The notes beneath the pieces are model-generated. The model had not been told where the DNA came from and did no database searches. It saw nothing but the letters and a program-made list of their open reading frames with translations. A stretch of 64,000 nt of DNA from Vespa crabro (Eukaryota; Arthropoda; Insecta; Hymenoptera; Vespidae): assembly GCF_910589235.1 (NCBI RefSeq), contig NC_060960.1, positions 2,831,839-2,895,838 of the forward strand. The letters are read 5' to 3'. Below are positions 23,651 through 35,510 of the stretch, piece after piece (within the stretch, counting starts at the first letter, position 1; each line of letters begins with the position of its first letter). Made by a program: the position numbers and the translations under genes.

Positions 23651-25962
23651 AAGCAAGCAAGCACTCGGTTTCATCGAGATTGGAATTTGTTGAAATTTTT
23701 CGTGCTAGTATTGTTCAAGCTTTTAGGAAAAAGCAGGGCAAAGGATAGGAATGAGAGTACAGCGCTAGTAACACCGAATAAAAAAAAAAAAGAACAAAAA
23801 AATAGAAAAAAGAAGAGAAAAAGGAAAAAAAAAGAAGAAACAATGATCCTATGATAAAAAGGCTTTACATAGAATTCGAACAATATTTGACTAGAGTAAA
23901 GTATGATAATGGTTCAAACCGACCGTGGGAAAATACAAAGCAATTGGAATAGAGTAAATTGAAAGGGAACATGGATAAGTATAGCAAAAGGATAACGAGT
24001 TTTCTCGTGAAATCTCGGGAAAAGAGGAAAAAAGAAAAAAAAAAAGAGAACTTCACGACTCCATATCAACTAAGGTAGTATCCCTTCTGTTCTTTTTTTT
24101 TTTACTTTTGCTTATATCCACTACTCCTTCCCTTCTTTTTCTTCTTTTTTCTTTCTTTTCTTTTTTACTTTACGTTCTTCATTCGTCGTTCTCTTTTAAA
24201 GCGGTAACTTCAAACAAGACTAGATTTTATTCTTGATCAAAGGAACATGTTTCTTAGTAGAGTTTATATATATGTATATAGATATATATATATATCGATC
24301 GTTTTTCTCTTTTTGTATTTTTCCTTCTTTTTTTTCTTTCTTTTTTCTTCTTTTTTTTTCTTTTTTTCGGAGTTATATTAGATATAAAAAAAAAACATTA
24401 TTATATTACCATTTCTTATATACAAGGTGTAACAAAATTACATGGCAAAACTTTTGTAATAGATATTTTATATGTAGAGAATAAAAAAAATATTAGATTC
24501 TAATACTGGTTTTAATTAAACTTATAGAGCTTATAATATTTCAATATTAATACTCATATTAATATATTCATCTCTCTATATCACACAAATTATAAGTTTC
24601 ATTTCAAAGATCTTCAATTTTCTTTGTGAAATACTTGGTAAGATCGTAAGAGGCAAACATCCTTATTTTTCAAGATAGTAATTTAATGGAGTAGTATAAA
24701 ATTTGTGTCTTTTTACATTAAGAAAGTTTTTTTTTACAAAAAGATAAAGAAGAAGAAGAGGAGAAGGAAGGAGGAGGAGGAGAAGATGGTGGTGAAAATA
24801 ATTCTGCGGTGTGTTTGAAGAAAATTAGGCTTTATCAGCATTTGGCACTTGACACCATAAAAATTGGGAGTAGAGTTTTCATGAAATTCCTGAAATATGA
24901 GGTACATAGATATATACCAACCTCGTTAATGGATTAAGCAAAACTCATTAAAGATCTCTTTGTACTCACACCTATAAAGTAAATGACTTGCTCTCTTTCT
25001 CTCTCTTATACATTCACATACATACACTTGCTTTCTGTGCACTGGAGGATTATCTAACTAAAATGAAGCTACCGCCAAACTAGATAGCATACATGTATAA
25101 TGCAACTCACTCATTCTCTCTCTTTCTCTCACTGGTTCTTTCTTTCTCATTATTTTTAGTCTGTATCGTGGTGGAATGAATATTCGAGAGAATTACATTT
25201 GATGAAATAAAAGTAGATATAAAAGAGAATTTGTATTTGACTGATAATATACATTTTCGAAATATCTGCAAATTGAAAAAGGTCTTCGGTATCGTCTATA
25301 AAAAGCTTTTCTCTCTCGCTTTCTCTCCCTCTTTTGCGCGATTTAGAAGCTTCTATTTAATCCTTTATACGTTTTATATTTGATTTTAAACTTAATCGAC
25401 CCGATATAATAATATTATTTATAATAATTTTTAATCCTCGACAATAATATATTATAGATGATATATTACAGATGAAAATTCATCCTAAGAAGATAAAAAA
25501 AATACGAAACAAAGAAGTGAAATAAATAAATTTATTGATAAATGGGTTTATTATCATATATTTGTACAAAGCAACTATAAATTAATCATAAATTTATTTG
25601 TTCTAACTATCGTCAAATTCTTCTTTGCAATAGAAATTGTAAAAAAAGTAATTTTCATAATTTTATAATCTAATAGTAAATAACAATATTTTTTTCTAAT
25701 TGATTTCTAAAATAAAAAATATACTATGCTGAAATTTTGTTTTATATCTTTTTACGAATTAATAATGACCTCATATTGTTTTTCATTATTTTTTTTGTTG
25801 TTTATTTTTCTTCTATTGAAATTACATCATCAATGTGATAAATATTTTTCACACATCTGAAAATTTGGAAATTGTAATTGTTCTTCGTGTTCGTATATGT
25901 AAATGATTTAACGAAACTCGTTAAAAGTCTCGTTATGAACGTGTCTTTATATTACGTTGTCA
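23651..25962. other. Long non-coding stretch with one transposon-like end
   Basis: A-rich purine tracts lie at 23780-23850 and T/C tracts at 24090-24160 and 24300-24370. At about 24419 the sequence TACAAGGTGTAACAAAATTA resembles the terminal repeat of the element at 25963 and of the one at 44388. I see no partner end, so it may be a truncated copy. Positions 24740-24800 carry GAA/GGA triplets. No gene is recognised. Confidence 0.45.
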
Positions 25963-26140
25963 ATATACAGGGTGTTAAAAAAATGGGTTATACATTATAA
26001 AGGTTATATTTAGAAACTTCATTGATGTCAAGATTTCGATCCATGTTTATTAGGTATTTTATGCTCAGTTTAAATGAGTACCATCACTACTACGCATATA
26101 TTTTCTAACTTCTGAATTCTGTTTTTAACACACTGTATAT
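25963..26140. mobile_element. 178-bp MITE with 19-bp terminal inverted repeats
   Basis: The left end ATATACAGGGTGTTAAAAA (25963-25981) and the reverse complement of the right end (ATATACAGTGTGTTAAAAA, 26122-26140) match at 18 of 19 positions. The CAGGGTGTT/AACACACTG ends are flanked by TA on both sides, as expected for a TA-targeting (Tc1/mariner-like) element. The interior is about 140 bp with no coding capacity, so it is non-autonomous. Confidence 0.8.
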
Positions 26141-26535
26141 TTATCTATGCAGAATGTATTATGAAGTAGTAATTTCAATACAAACGAACGTGGCAATAAT
26201 AGCAAAGTTCTAACGTGTGCCAGTGCCAGATATGTTTGTTGCTTATGTGTGCTCTTAGTCTCTTTTCTCTCTCACTCTCTAGAGATGACTTATTTGATAT
26301 GAAAAGTTAAACAAAGTTTTGAAGCTTATTTCCCGATGTCATGATAAATTTAAGTTGTCTATATATCAAATTATATTTAAATTACTCACCGACACATACA
26401 TATACAGATTGAACACAGATTTAATCTTCCTACTTCTTATATATTACAATCAATTTTTTTAGAATATAAATAAATAGAATATTTATTTCTTAAATTTCAT
26501 TTTTGAATATTTTATAATAAATTTTATAAAATTTG
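26141..26535. other. Non-coding AT-rich stretch
   Basis: Nothing recognised. Confidence 0.5.
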
Positions 26536-26675
26536 GTCACTCAGTGGAGCATCAGATGTTCTCTGACCAATCTGCGATAGTGTTAGATCGGACAGGAGTG
26601 AAATTTAATCACTAGGATCATTTCTAACTATCATCATTTGCTTAAAGTGGTACAGTTTGTAACCCACTGAATGAC
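26536..26675. mobile_element. Possible 140-bp MITE
   Basis: GTCACTCAGTGG at 26536-26547 and the reverse complement of 26664-26675 (GTCATTCAGTGG) match at 11 of 12 positions. The interior is more GC-balanced than the flanks. No target-site duplication is clear. It could be a MITE of unknown superfamily or a chance inverted repeat. Confidence 0.45.
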
Positions 26676-26837
26676 GATCAGTACGACCTGAGAGTAGTTT
26701 GATCTAGTCTATAATGTCTACTTTTACTTTCGAGAATGTCGCGGCCATCTATCGGCAATACTAGGAACTACGATCTTCTGTGGTTGTCTTTCGAAAGCGC
26801 ACAGCCTAATCGACAGAAACGTGGAAGGATAGTGTAG
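26676..26837. other. Short non-coding stretch
   Basis: Mixed composition. Nothing recognised. Confidence 0.5.
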
Positions 26838-26946
26838 AGTAGAGAGAGAGAGAAAAAGAGATAAAGAGAGAGAGAGAGACTTAGAGAGATAAGAGAGAGA
26901 GGGAGAGAGAGACAGAAAGATAAGAGAGAGAGAGGGAGAGAGAGAA

Positions 26947-26975
<29 letters not shown>
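26838..26975. repeat. Long imperfect (GA)n block
   Basis: About 140 bp of GA units with AAAAG, TTAGAG and GATAAG interruptions. The subunit 'agagagagggagagagagacagaaagataag' type is partly duplicated internally. Confidence 0.95.
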
Positions 26976-26977
<2 letters not shown>

Positions 26978-27610
26978 AGAGTCGCGGAGAAGGGGGTAGG
27001 GGTATTATAAAGTAACGTAGCACGTGCCAAGCTTAAATGCGATATAGATGTGGCCCATAAAGATTACTCACGATTCTGCAGTATTAATATTTCATGAGGC
27101 CCTCTTGTAAAATGTGGTGCCTCGAATCTCTATATTTTCTGAAGAAGAAAGATACACTGTCCTATCTTTTAAAATTGAAGATCGAGTTGCATTACTGATT
27201 ACGCCATCAGTACAGAAATATGGCGGCTAAGAAGAAGTAATAGTTTCGTTCAAATCCATGTGTATACTATATACACACATCGTCTACACCTCGAATGTTG
27301 ATCAGAATGTGCTGGAAATTTCGATACGTGAAACGTGTAAATGGAATGCTATAGATGATAAAATATATTTTATTTATTAACAAAACAGATGATCGTTGAC
27401 GACGATTTATATGGACGGAAAATACGGGCGTGTGAAAATTGTACTGTATTTACTTACTTTTGGAAAAATACGTGAAGAATTCGTACGAATTCGTATGCAC
27501 ATTTGATACGTCAGTATAGAAGAAAAAAAAAGAAAAATAAGAACAAAAAGAATGTAAAATTTTAACAACAATGACATGTATATTTAGTTCGATGTTTTTT
27601 CTTTCAGGGC
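26976..27610. other. Non-coding flank of the tRNA gene
   Basis: Mixed composition at 26990-27440. No coding exon is recognised. Confidence 0.5.
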
Positions 27611-27618
27611 AAAAAAAA
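27611..27618 (-). terminator. Pol III T8 terminator of tRNA-Asn
   Basis: Eight A on the plus strand give TTTTTTTT on the transcribed sense, starting two bases after the tRNA 3' end. This is a strong RNA polymerase III stop. Confidence 0.9.
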
Positions 27619-27620
27619 TT

Positions 27621-27637
27621 CGCCCCCGGGTGGGCTC

Positions 27638-27674
<37 letters not shown>

Positions 27675-27694
27675 GCCGATTGCGCCACGGAGGC
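27621..27694 (-). tRNA. tRNA-Asn (anticodon GTT)
   Basis: Read on the minus strand, the 74-nt gene starts GCCTCCGTGGCGCAATCGG and folds as a full cloverleaf. The acceptor stem GCCTCCG pairs with CGGGGGC, with one G-U pair. The D arm holds the A box TGGCGCAATCGG. The anticodon loop CTGTTAA gives GTT, and the T arm holds the B box GGTTCGAGCCC. The discriminator base is G, no intron is present and CCA is not encoded, as usual for eukaryotic nuclear tRNAs. It reads AAC/AAT codons in cytoplasmic translation. It stands alone here, and I see no second tRNA nearby. Confidence 0.98.
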
Positions 27695-28014
27695 GGTTGT
27701 GAATGTATTTCTTAACTTCTGCATTTCCTCTGTTGCTTCGGCGATATTTTATCTTAATTTAAAAAGCATTCGATTTCATTAGTACATAAAATAATAAACA
27801 CACATGATATCATAATTATTAATAAATAGAATATACCGAGATTAAATAACATTTTAATAATATTTACATAAAATTTTGTTATTATCTTTATGTAAATTAC
27901 ACTATTTTACGGATAAAAAATGATTCAAGATATATTACTGATTTAATATCATGTTATTTTCGTTTTATTATTTCGGATTCACGTAATATTTATAATTAAT
28001 ATTTTATTGCTTTT

Positions 28015-28017
<3 letters not shown>
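27695..28017. other. Non-coding 5' flank of the tRNA gene
   Basis: AT-rich. Nothing recognised. Confidence 0.5.
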
Positions 28018-28070
<53 letters not shown>

Positions 28071-28084
28071 TTCTCTTTCTCTCT
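28018..28084. repeat. (CT)n tract
   Basis: CT repeat with a pure core of about 36 bp. Confidence 0.96.
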
Positions 28085-28390
28085 GTTTTACTAATTCTCT
28101 TTAGTTCTTTCTTGAACAGAATCTGCTCACTCATTCATTCTCTATTAGTCAAACGGGAGCAGGTTGATGAGAATCATTCTTTCGAACTGTAAGAAAAAGA
28201 AAAGCGAACAAAAAAATAAAGAAAGCAGCAATTTACTGAGTGTTCTTGGTATCTTATTTCTTACTTCGCACTTTTCATGTTTGGTCTTCATTATTTTTCT
28301 TTTTCGTTGTCGCAGTAATGATAAAACGAAACGGATGATAATACGAGTTGATCTTTTTTACAATCGTTTCAGATGCATACGAATGTGCAA
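28085..28390. other. Non-coding stretch
   Basis: Nothing recognised. Confidence 0.5.
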
Positions 28391-28466
28391 CATATATATA
28401 TATACATACATACATGCATACATACATACATACATACATGAAAATATATATATATATATATATTCC
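28391..28466. repeat. (TA)n/(CATA)n compound microsatellite
   Basis: A TA tract, then CATA tetramers, then TA again. Confidence 0.95.
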
Positions 28467-28976
28467 ATCTAATTTAAGCAACTTAAATATTTAGATATTT
28501 TATCTCTTATGATAGGAAAAAAATAGTCAGAGAAAAACAATATTTTTTATTACTTTTTATTTATTTTTTAAATTATTTAATTTTTTTTTTATTATTCTTT
28601 GATTAGAAGGAACAAATATTATGATAAGCAAAAAAATTTTTTTTCAACGTCATTTCCTTCCTCCCTTCTCCACTCTTGCCCGTCACATTCCCGTTTCCTC
28701 GGCATTTCAATGTTTAATCTTAATTAGAAGTATTGACATTATTGTAAAAAATATTAGTCTAACTATTATTAATTAAGTCACAGTAGATTTCTAAAAATAT
28801 AAAAATAACCAGATTAATTCATCCTTAATGAGATTTTACAAAATCTTCATGTTGATATTGATGGACATTATTTAGATAAATGATAGACTTCTTAAGATAA
28901 ATTCTTCTTTTTTCGATCGATCTTTCTGTTATATTCATTATTCGCATTAATTGGTCAAATATTGTGATTTTTTTTT
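28467..28976. other. Non-coding AT-rich stretch
   Basis: Nothing recognised. Confidence 0.5.
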
Positions 28977-29050
28977 TACACAAGGTCTGTTTGGTCTACA
29001 TTTCCACTATATTTCAATTGCATTTCACGGTAACATAAGTACGTGTAGTG

Positions 29051-29084
<34 letters not shown>

Positions 29085-29246
29085 GAGAAAAAACTGATGA
29101 TTTCGAAAATCTCGATAAAAATAATCTCGTGAAAAATGGTATGCCTCTTATAAACAAACATTATTTATCTATGACATTTTTTTTTCAACGATAAAAATTA
29201 AACGAGATATCTAATATGTTCAATTTAGATGAAACACCCTACATAT
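28977..29246. mobile_element. Decayed TIR element, AGGGTGTTTCATCTAAATT family
   Basis: The reverse complement of the right end (ATGTAGGGTGTTTCATCTAA, about 29227-29246, continuing ATTGAAC) resembles the left end ACAAGGTCTGTTTGGTCTAC (28979-28998) after a 1-nt indel. It also resembles the ends of the element at 44388-44823. The interior holds a run of 28 A at 29056-29083 and no open frame. It is likely a non-autonomous copy with diverged ends. Confidence 0.4.
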
Positions 29247-29400
29247 CTATAATTCCTAGTTTACCCTTCTAATTCACACTATGATATCATCATCATCATC
29301 ATATATCATTCAACATGATATTCCATAACAGTCGGATGGTTAATCGATATCATCAGAATAATTTACGTTGTAAGAATGCACACGAATTACTAATACCGGT
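29247..29400. other. Short non-coding stretch
   Basis: A small ATC/CAT triplet patch lies at about 29287-29302. Nothing else. Confidence 0.5.
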
Positions 29401-29437
<37 letters not shown>

Positions 29438-29461
29438 TATCGTCGTCGTCGTCGTCGTCGT
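29401..29461. repeat. (CATCGT)n then (CGT)n
   Basis: Six hexamer units pass into CGT triplets. This is a CpG-rich microsatellite in an AT-rich region. Confidence 0.96.
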
Positions 29462-30085
29462 GTCGTGCATTTAAAACGCTAGAAATACATTCACATTGTT
29501 ATATTGCTCACGTGTTGAGCCACTTGAAATGAAACAAGTCAGCATTTGGAAAAATACAATAAGAGAAAAGAAAGAAAAAAAAATGGAACAATAAATCTAT
29601 TTCCTGCGTACTGTTTCTCGAGCTTTTTTGATATTATATAACTTTTTGTAACGAAAGAATTAAACAAAAAAAAAAGAGGGAGGAAATAAAAGATATAAAA
29701 GAATGAGATATTAGATGAAAAAAAAGGTAAAATAATAATAATATCAAGGAAAAATAATAATAATCAAGAAAAATCGCTTTGATTGATCTCTGAAAGATAT
29801 TCGGAATATATCGAAATGCATATATCGTGTAAATATATATATTTACAATGACAGGATCGATAACGTTTTAGTAAGTGGACTTATCGCGACATTTACAGGA
29901 CACGTAACAATACTCCATGTTCTAGGTATCTATGTACATATATACACATACATATGTGTGCGTGTGTGTGTGACACGATCACTCTCGCCAAACTTCGACA
30001 AACATGCCAATTTTCCGATCGAACGCTTCTCATCACTGTCAGTAGAACCTTATCCTTAACTCCAGGCATTCGTCCGAAAGAAATC
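29462..30085. other. Non-coding stretch
   Basis: AT-rich up to 29870, then mixed. No gene is recognised. Confidence 0.5.
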
Positions 30086-30156
30086 CAGGTACAGGTGTAC
30101 CTTTTGTCAGGTAGTCGAAGAATTCTATATCGGTTATTTTGAAATATTCACAGGTA
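30086..30156 (+). promoter_or_regulatory. Cluster of four CAGGTA/CAGGTG motifs
   Basis: CAGGTA at 30086, CAGGTG at 30092, CAGGTAG at 30108 and CAGGTA at 30151 lie within 71 bp. In insects CAGGTAG is the Zelda (TAGteam) motif, and CAGGTA/G are E-box-like sites for Snail/Zfh-type factors. Function here is inference from motif density only. Confidence 0.2.
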
Positions 30157-30772
30157 AAATAGTAAATTGAAAACTCGCATTGAGTTTTGACATTAGGATT
30201 TTCCAATAAAACTGACATTTCAAATTTTGTTTTTTATTTCTCTCTTTCTTTTTTTTTCTTTTTTTTTTTTTTTTTATCGTAATGACGTCGAAATTATGTA
30301 AAAAGTAACAAATGGTACTTATAGTTTTATCCTTTTTTCTTTTTCTTCTTTTCTTTCTGAATTTAAGTAATAAATACGAAACAACAAATTTTGTATTTAT
30401 TTGAAATATGACAAATAAAATTATTAAAAATGCATACACATATTTAAGCACACATGCATCGAGAAAGAACATTCACGGAAATAATGGTAATGATAATAAA
30501 TTTTTCTTGGATAAATATACATGGAAATATCTGAAATATTCTTCAAAAAGCTTTAAACGAATTGGAGTTGAGAATTTGTATCGTTTCTACTATAATATGA
30601 AAAAAAATCGACTTGTTTTTGGTCTGTCTTTTTTGTTATTATGCTATAGCTGTTTTTGTCGTTACCATAGACGCAATGAAAAATCGACGAATTCGTTTGT
30701 TACGTTATTCGAGCAATATTCACTCGTTGATTTGTTGAATTTTTGCAGGATTGGTTTCCTCTGGTATATACG

Positions 30773-30778
<6 letters not shown>
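30157..30778. other. Non-coding AT-rich stretch
   Basis: T/C tract at 30235-30278. No gene is recognised. Confidence 0.5.

Positions 30779-30818
<40 letters not shown>
30779..30818. repeat. (TA)20 microsatellite
   Basis: Pure TA repeat. Confidence 0.97.
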
Positions 30819-30819
<1 letters not shown>

Positions 30820-31311
30820 CGTTTTTCTGTTTCGTAGATATATAGTTTTGTTTAAAACAAAAAAAAAAAGAAAAATGGAAAAAAGGATGTGCGAAAAAAT
30901 TTCGCTTTTACGGAGCTGCACTTGGCGTTTTTTTTCTTCTTTTGCTTTTTTTTCTTTCTTTTCTCTCTTCTCTGTTTCCTTTTTCACGAATAGAGAACTA
31001 TCGTGGTACATTTAAGTGTGTGCTCTCGTATGACAAACCATAAAGTTGCCTTTACGATAGGCGACACCCGTCGGAAAGTAGAAAAATGTTCGCCTGAGCC
31101 TTGCGTCTAAGCACAAAGAGATGAAATTTTGGTCATAAAGGGAAACGTTCGTTTTTCAACGAGCAGAAAAGAACTAACGTAAAAATCCACAAAGATCAAT
31201 TTTCCCATCTTCAATTTCATGATCTTATTGTTCTTTTTATGTGTTTTGTACGTTTAATAATTTTTTTGTATTGTCTCGTTAATGTCATCAATATTTTTCT
31301 ATCTTTTATAG

Positions 31312-31317
<6 letters not shown>

Positions 31318-31378
<61 letters not shown>
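31318..31378. repeat. (TA)30 microsatellite
   Basis: Pure TA repeat of about 61 bp. Confidence 0.98.
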
Positions 31379-31380
<2 letters not shown>

Positions 31381-32434
31381 GTGCGAACTTCTCAATTGTT
31401 TATCAAAGCAGTAATATTATGTGGTATATGTATAAAAAACATACTTTTCAAGTATTATAGTTTCGGTTTTATCTGTAAACAATATAAACGTTTATTATTA
31501 TTGATAATGATCATATACAAGTATTGACATTCTTCTTTCTAGCTCTTATCAAAAAAATAAAATATAAACAATCATAATAACATTATTGGTATTAATAAAT
31601 ATTATCGAAATAAATGAGAATTAAAGAAAAATAAAAAAGAAAACACGGGAATTATATTTTTAGTATTAACATCAATGAAGCGGCAGTACTATTGGCCGCG
31701 TTAATCTTGAATCTAGTCGACGTTTTATATCGGCCGTCCAGAAGAACGTTGACGTGGAAAAGTTTAAGCACTTGAAACAAATCATGATCTATGAGAAACT
31801 CCCGCGTTAGGGCTCGGCTTGGGTGTTCGAGGGAGCGCCAACGATAGTTACTCCGACTTTTTAAGGCTGGACGTTTCAGACCAAGCCACTAATTAAGAAA
31901 TACTTTCCTTAATGTCTGCCTTAACGATCGAGAAACGCATGTTTCTAATCCATCCTGTTTGTTCTTCTTCTTCTTCTTCTTCTTCCACCTTTTTTTCTTT
32001 TTTTGTATTATTATCGTCATCGTTTCAACCATTGTTTGAATTTAACATTGATTGATTTCTTATATTAAAAAGCAAAATTAATAATTAATAAATAACAATG
32101 TCCTATTTTTAATGTTCTTTAATAACTTTTTTATTTAAAAATTTTGTGGAAAAGAAATATTCTATTAGCTATAAGGTAAATATTAGAGAAGAAAGAAGAA
32201 AAAATATATATATATATATATATATATATTTTCTTTTATGAAATTTAATGAAAAGCTATTATATTTTATATCTTACATTATGCATTATAATTTATACTAC
32301 ATTAAATATTAATACTTTATAATTTTACCATCATATGAATTTAATGAATGAAGCATTACAAACATTTACAAGTGATTATTAGATTACGATTATAGAAATT
32401 TTTATATTCTTCTTATATATTATATATTATATAT

Positions 32435-32474
<40 letters not shown>

Positions 32475-33884
32475 GTATTTATATTTATATATAAGAAAAA
32501 AGCGAACTCCTCGTTATCAAAGATATAAAATTTTGTATAAATTTTGTTCATTGAAATAATCTGTTATTTTTATCAATGTTATTTTTTCATAACAATATCT
32601 ACGCTTCCGATGCAATTTGTTTTTGTTGAAAGTGGGACGCCTTGGCCGTATTGTATGTAAATCCTTCCTTTTCGAAGGCTAAGATATTTTCATCCTATTT
32701 TGTACCCGTCCACATCGACTTATCGTTCGGTGTGTTACTCAGCGTCGACCCTTACTTTTAACAACGTAAATCTCGAGTAAGCTCACGGGGATTTATTAAT
32801 TGAATACACAATGATGGTTATTCGTCCGAGGCCTCGTTAAGTGAGACGCATAGATCTTAATATCTTTCTACGTAAATCTACGAAAAGGCACATCCTTTCA
32901 ACCCTTCTTTCTTTTTTTTCTTTTCTCTTTCTTTTTTACTTTTTTTCCTCCTCCTCTTTCTTACTTTCTTTCTTTTTCTTTTTTCTTATCTTTTTTTTTC
33001 GTATTATAAATCTCCAACCGAGAACTTTCGTTTTCATCAGAGCTTCGTCATTAATTAAAAGATAATTCCGCTTGTCCATTTGTATAATAAATAAAACATT
33101 AAGATATTCTACATCCTTCCTTTTATCTATCCACAATGTTCTTCTTTTTGCTTTTCAACTTTCCTCTATCTTTTACACTCTCAATATTTTTTGTAATTAT
33201 TATATGTGTAACCCTCTTTTATCCCTATAAAATGATATATTTGTTTCTATCTTTTATGGTTATATTTCTTTTTTGGATCTTTATATATAAAAATCTAAAT
33301 ATTAATATGTTTGAATGAATGAATAAATTAATTTTTTAGAACAAAATTCAAATTATTTGCAAGAAAGATTCAAAAGTAATTCGGTACAACTTTCGATTTC
33401 AAAATGGCGGTATTGTTAAAAACATGAAATACATAAAAGATCGTATAAAAATATTTAAAATAAGCTGAGTATCCTTTGAACAACACAGAGGTACTTGTGT
33501 TTTTCTTTTCTTCTCTCTTCTTTTTATTGCTAATAGTAACTTTTTCTTTCTCTGTATTGTTTCTGAATTATTTAACAGTGAATTTAAGTAACGAGAGAGT
33601 TCATTCTTCTCTAGATCGGAACGTGTAAAAGTAGAAAGGAGAGGTTCGAAGAAGCAACAGGTGATTACATGAGTTCGGCAAATATCGTCCAATTAAGCAT
33701 TACCAACCTAACGCGTATCATGAGTCTTCAATGTAACGTCTGCTACGCCAGCAATGACGACGTTCACAGTGCAGTTAACGACGTTGTTCTCTGAATTTTA
33801 GTCATGCGGAGAACTTTCCCATTTGATAATGTCGTAATTAATTCTGTTATTCACCTATATGAAATTTCGTTCACACCTTTAACG

Positions 33885-33917
<33 letters not shown>

Positions 33918-34587
33918 ATGTATGTATGTGTTTGTTGGTTTTGAAAAATTTGTATTTCTTTACACGAAACGAATGATATTTTAGAAGAAAAAAAAGCGAG
34001 AAATTCGAAAATATTCAAAATCTTTCTTGTTCTTGTATAATTTACTTTTGTATTTACTTATGTGTTTATACGAGTGGGTGCGCGTGCGCGTGCGTGTGCA
34101 CGTGTACGTGTGTGTATGTATGTTTATATGTGTAGAAAATCGCCAGCAAATTCCAGGACAAAGTCGTGCCACGAGAACAACTCGTTGCGGGGGCTCTCGC
34201 AAAACACGTTGTGCACTATCGATGACGGAGGAATATTGGGATTTTCAATTGAACAGTTGGACGTCCTGGAATTCAAGTGCTTCCGATGGCCGAGGAATGA
34301 AGTAATCCACGAGGAATGAACGATTCTCTTTGTGTTCAGTACGCACACATATCATACGAAAGTGTGCGATAAATTTTCAAACGCGTTCATCGAGGACGAT
34401 TTTTTTTTTATGTTGGAATATTTAAATCAAGAATCCGTCATCATTTTTATTTTTTTTTCACGTGTACATCATTTCGTTTGTATTCCATTCTCTTTTATAT
34501 TTTCAAATGTCACCAGTCCGTCGATATATATTTTTCATCGAATTTTGAAAAATCTGGTTCGTTCGGAGATCAAAAGTATTCTCCTTG
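31379..34587. other. Long non-coding region
   Basis: TA tracts lie at 32203-32230 and 32405-32471 (the latter begins as ATATT units) and at 33884-33905. T/C tracts lie at 32905-33000. The parts at 31680-31920, 33690-33790 and 34140-34330 are more GC-balanced and repeat-free. They are the likeliest conserved non-coding elements or exons here, but I find no supported splice frame. CGAGGAATGA occurs twice at about 34291 and 34310. Confidence 0.5.
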
Positions 34588-34646
34588 TTGAGAATAAATA
34601 AATAAATAACAAATAAATAAATAATAAATAAATAAATAAATACTAA
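34588..34646. repeat. (AAAT)n tract
   Basis: AATA/AAAT tetramers with two single-base slips. Confidence 0.93.
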
Positions 34647-35434
34647 AAACGAATGCAATAGCATTACGTTACGTTCTTGTCGTGCGAAAAATAATCTGTC
34701 TTATAATTTGAGATCGTTTTCGACGTGCTTTCATTATAGTGCTATCAACGAATACGAAAATAGCGTTATAGCCTTCGAACTGGAATCCTTTTTTATATAC
34801 GTGTTCGCGCGTGATCTATCAACGTCCTTGAATGTATCTAATCTTCACATGCTCGGACAACGCGTTTAAAAATTACTTTACATGGGATTAAAACATCTGA
34901 ATAACATCGACAAAATTGTTTGTGAAATTTCTGTAGAATGTTAAATTCTATGAGAGATCTCATTTGACACTCTCTTTCTCTATCTATCTGTCTTTCTTTC
35001 TCCATTTCTTCTCTTTTTTCTCTCTTTTTCGTCTTCATGAGAACATTCACATGAATTTCGCTCGAGAACTCAACGTTGCAACTGCTCAAAGTATAGGGAG
35101 ACTTCTTTTTTCTTTTTTACTTCTCGCATCTTCAATTCCACAACCGAGTTTCGTATTATTCTAACATCCTTCATTTCGATTCTCTCTTTCTCTTTTATTT
35201 CATTCCATTTCATTGGTTTTCCTTCAATCTTTAGATGCGACCACAGGGAATTCACTATTCTCTTGATATTTTGAAAATTCTAACGAATGAATAATTCATA
35301 AAGTAATAGAGACGACGAATTAATGATTTATAGAATTTTGTTTTTATAGGCATATTAAATATTGAACTTCGAGATTGACAATATTTTACATTTCATCGAT
35401 AATATTATTGGCAAATATTAATTATCAATGATTA
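34647..35434. other. Non-coding stretch
   Basis: CT-rich at 34970-35030. Nothing else recognised. Confidence 0.5.
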
Positions 35435-35510
35435 TTTTTAATCCCTTTATGATAGGCAACATACTTATACATACTTGTAACGTGTGTTGCCTACATAAGG
35501 GGCTTAAAAA
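35435..35510. mobile_element. 76-bp hairpin element (foldback/mini-MITE)
   Basis: The left arm TTTTTAATCCCTTTATGATAGGCAACA and the right arm read in reverse (TTTTTAAGCCCCTTATGTAGGCAACA) are almost identical, about 26 bp each with one indel. They enclose only about 23 bp. The end resembles the left end at 14864. It may be a deleted MITE that kept little more than its ends, or a structured RNA stem. Confidence 0.5.

Noticed and set aside
29056..29083. A28 run as a retroposon or processed-pseudogene tail
   Set aside because: No gene-like or SINE-like sequence precedes it and no target-site duplication is visible. The same applies to A24 at 40106-40129 and the T runs at 63478 and 63765.
31040..31100. 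Hairpin around TTGCCTTTACGATAGGCGA
   Set aside because: Only about 6 bp pair reliably. It resembles the 35435 element end by a short AGGC motif only.
34062..34319. 85-codon frame after a GT/CG-rich repeat
   Set aside because: The start is made of GCGTGTGT-type repeat; the rest has no recognisable motif.
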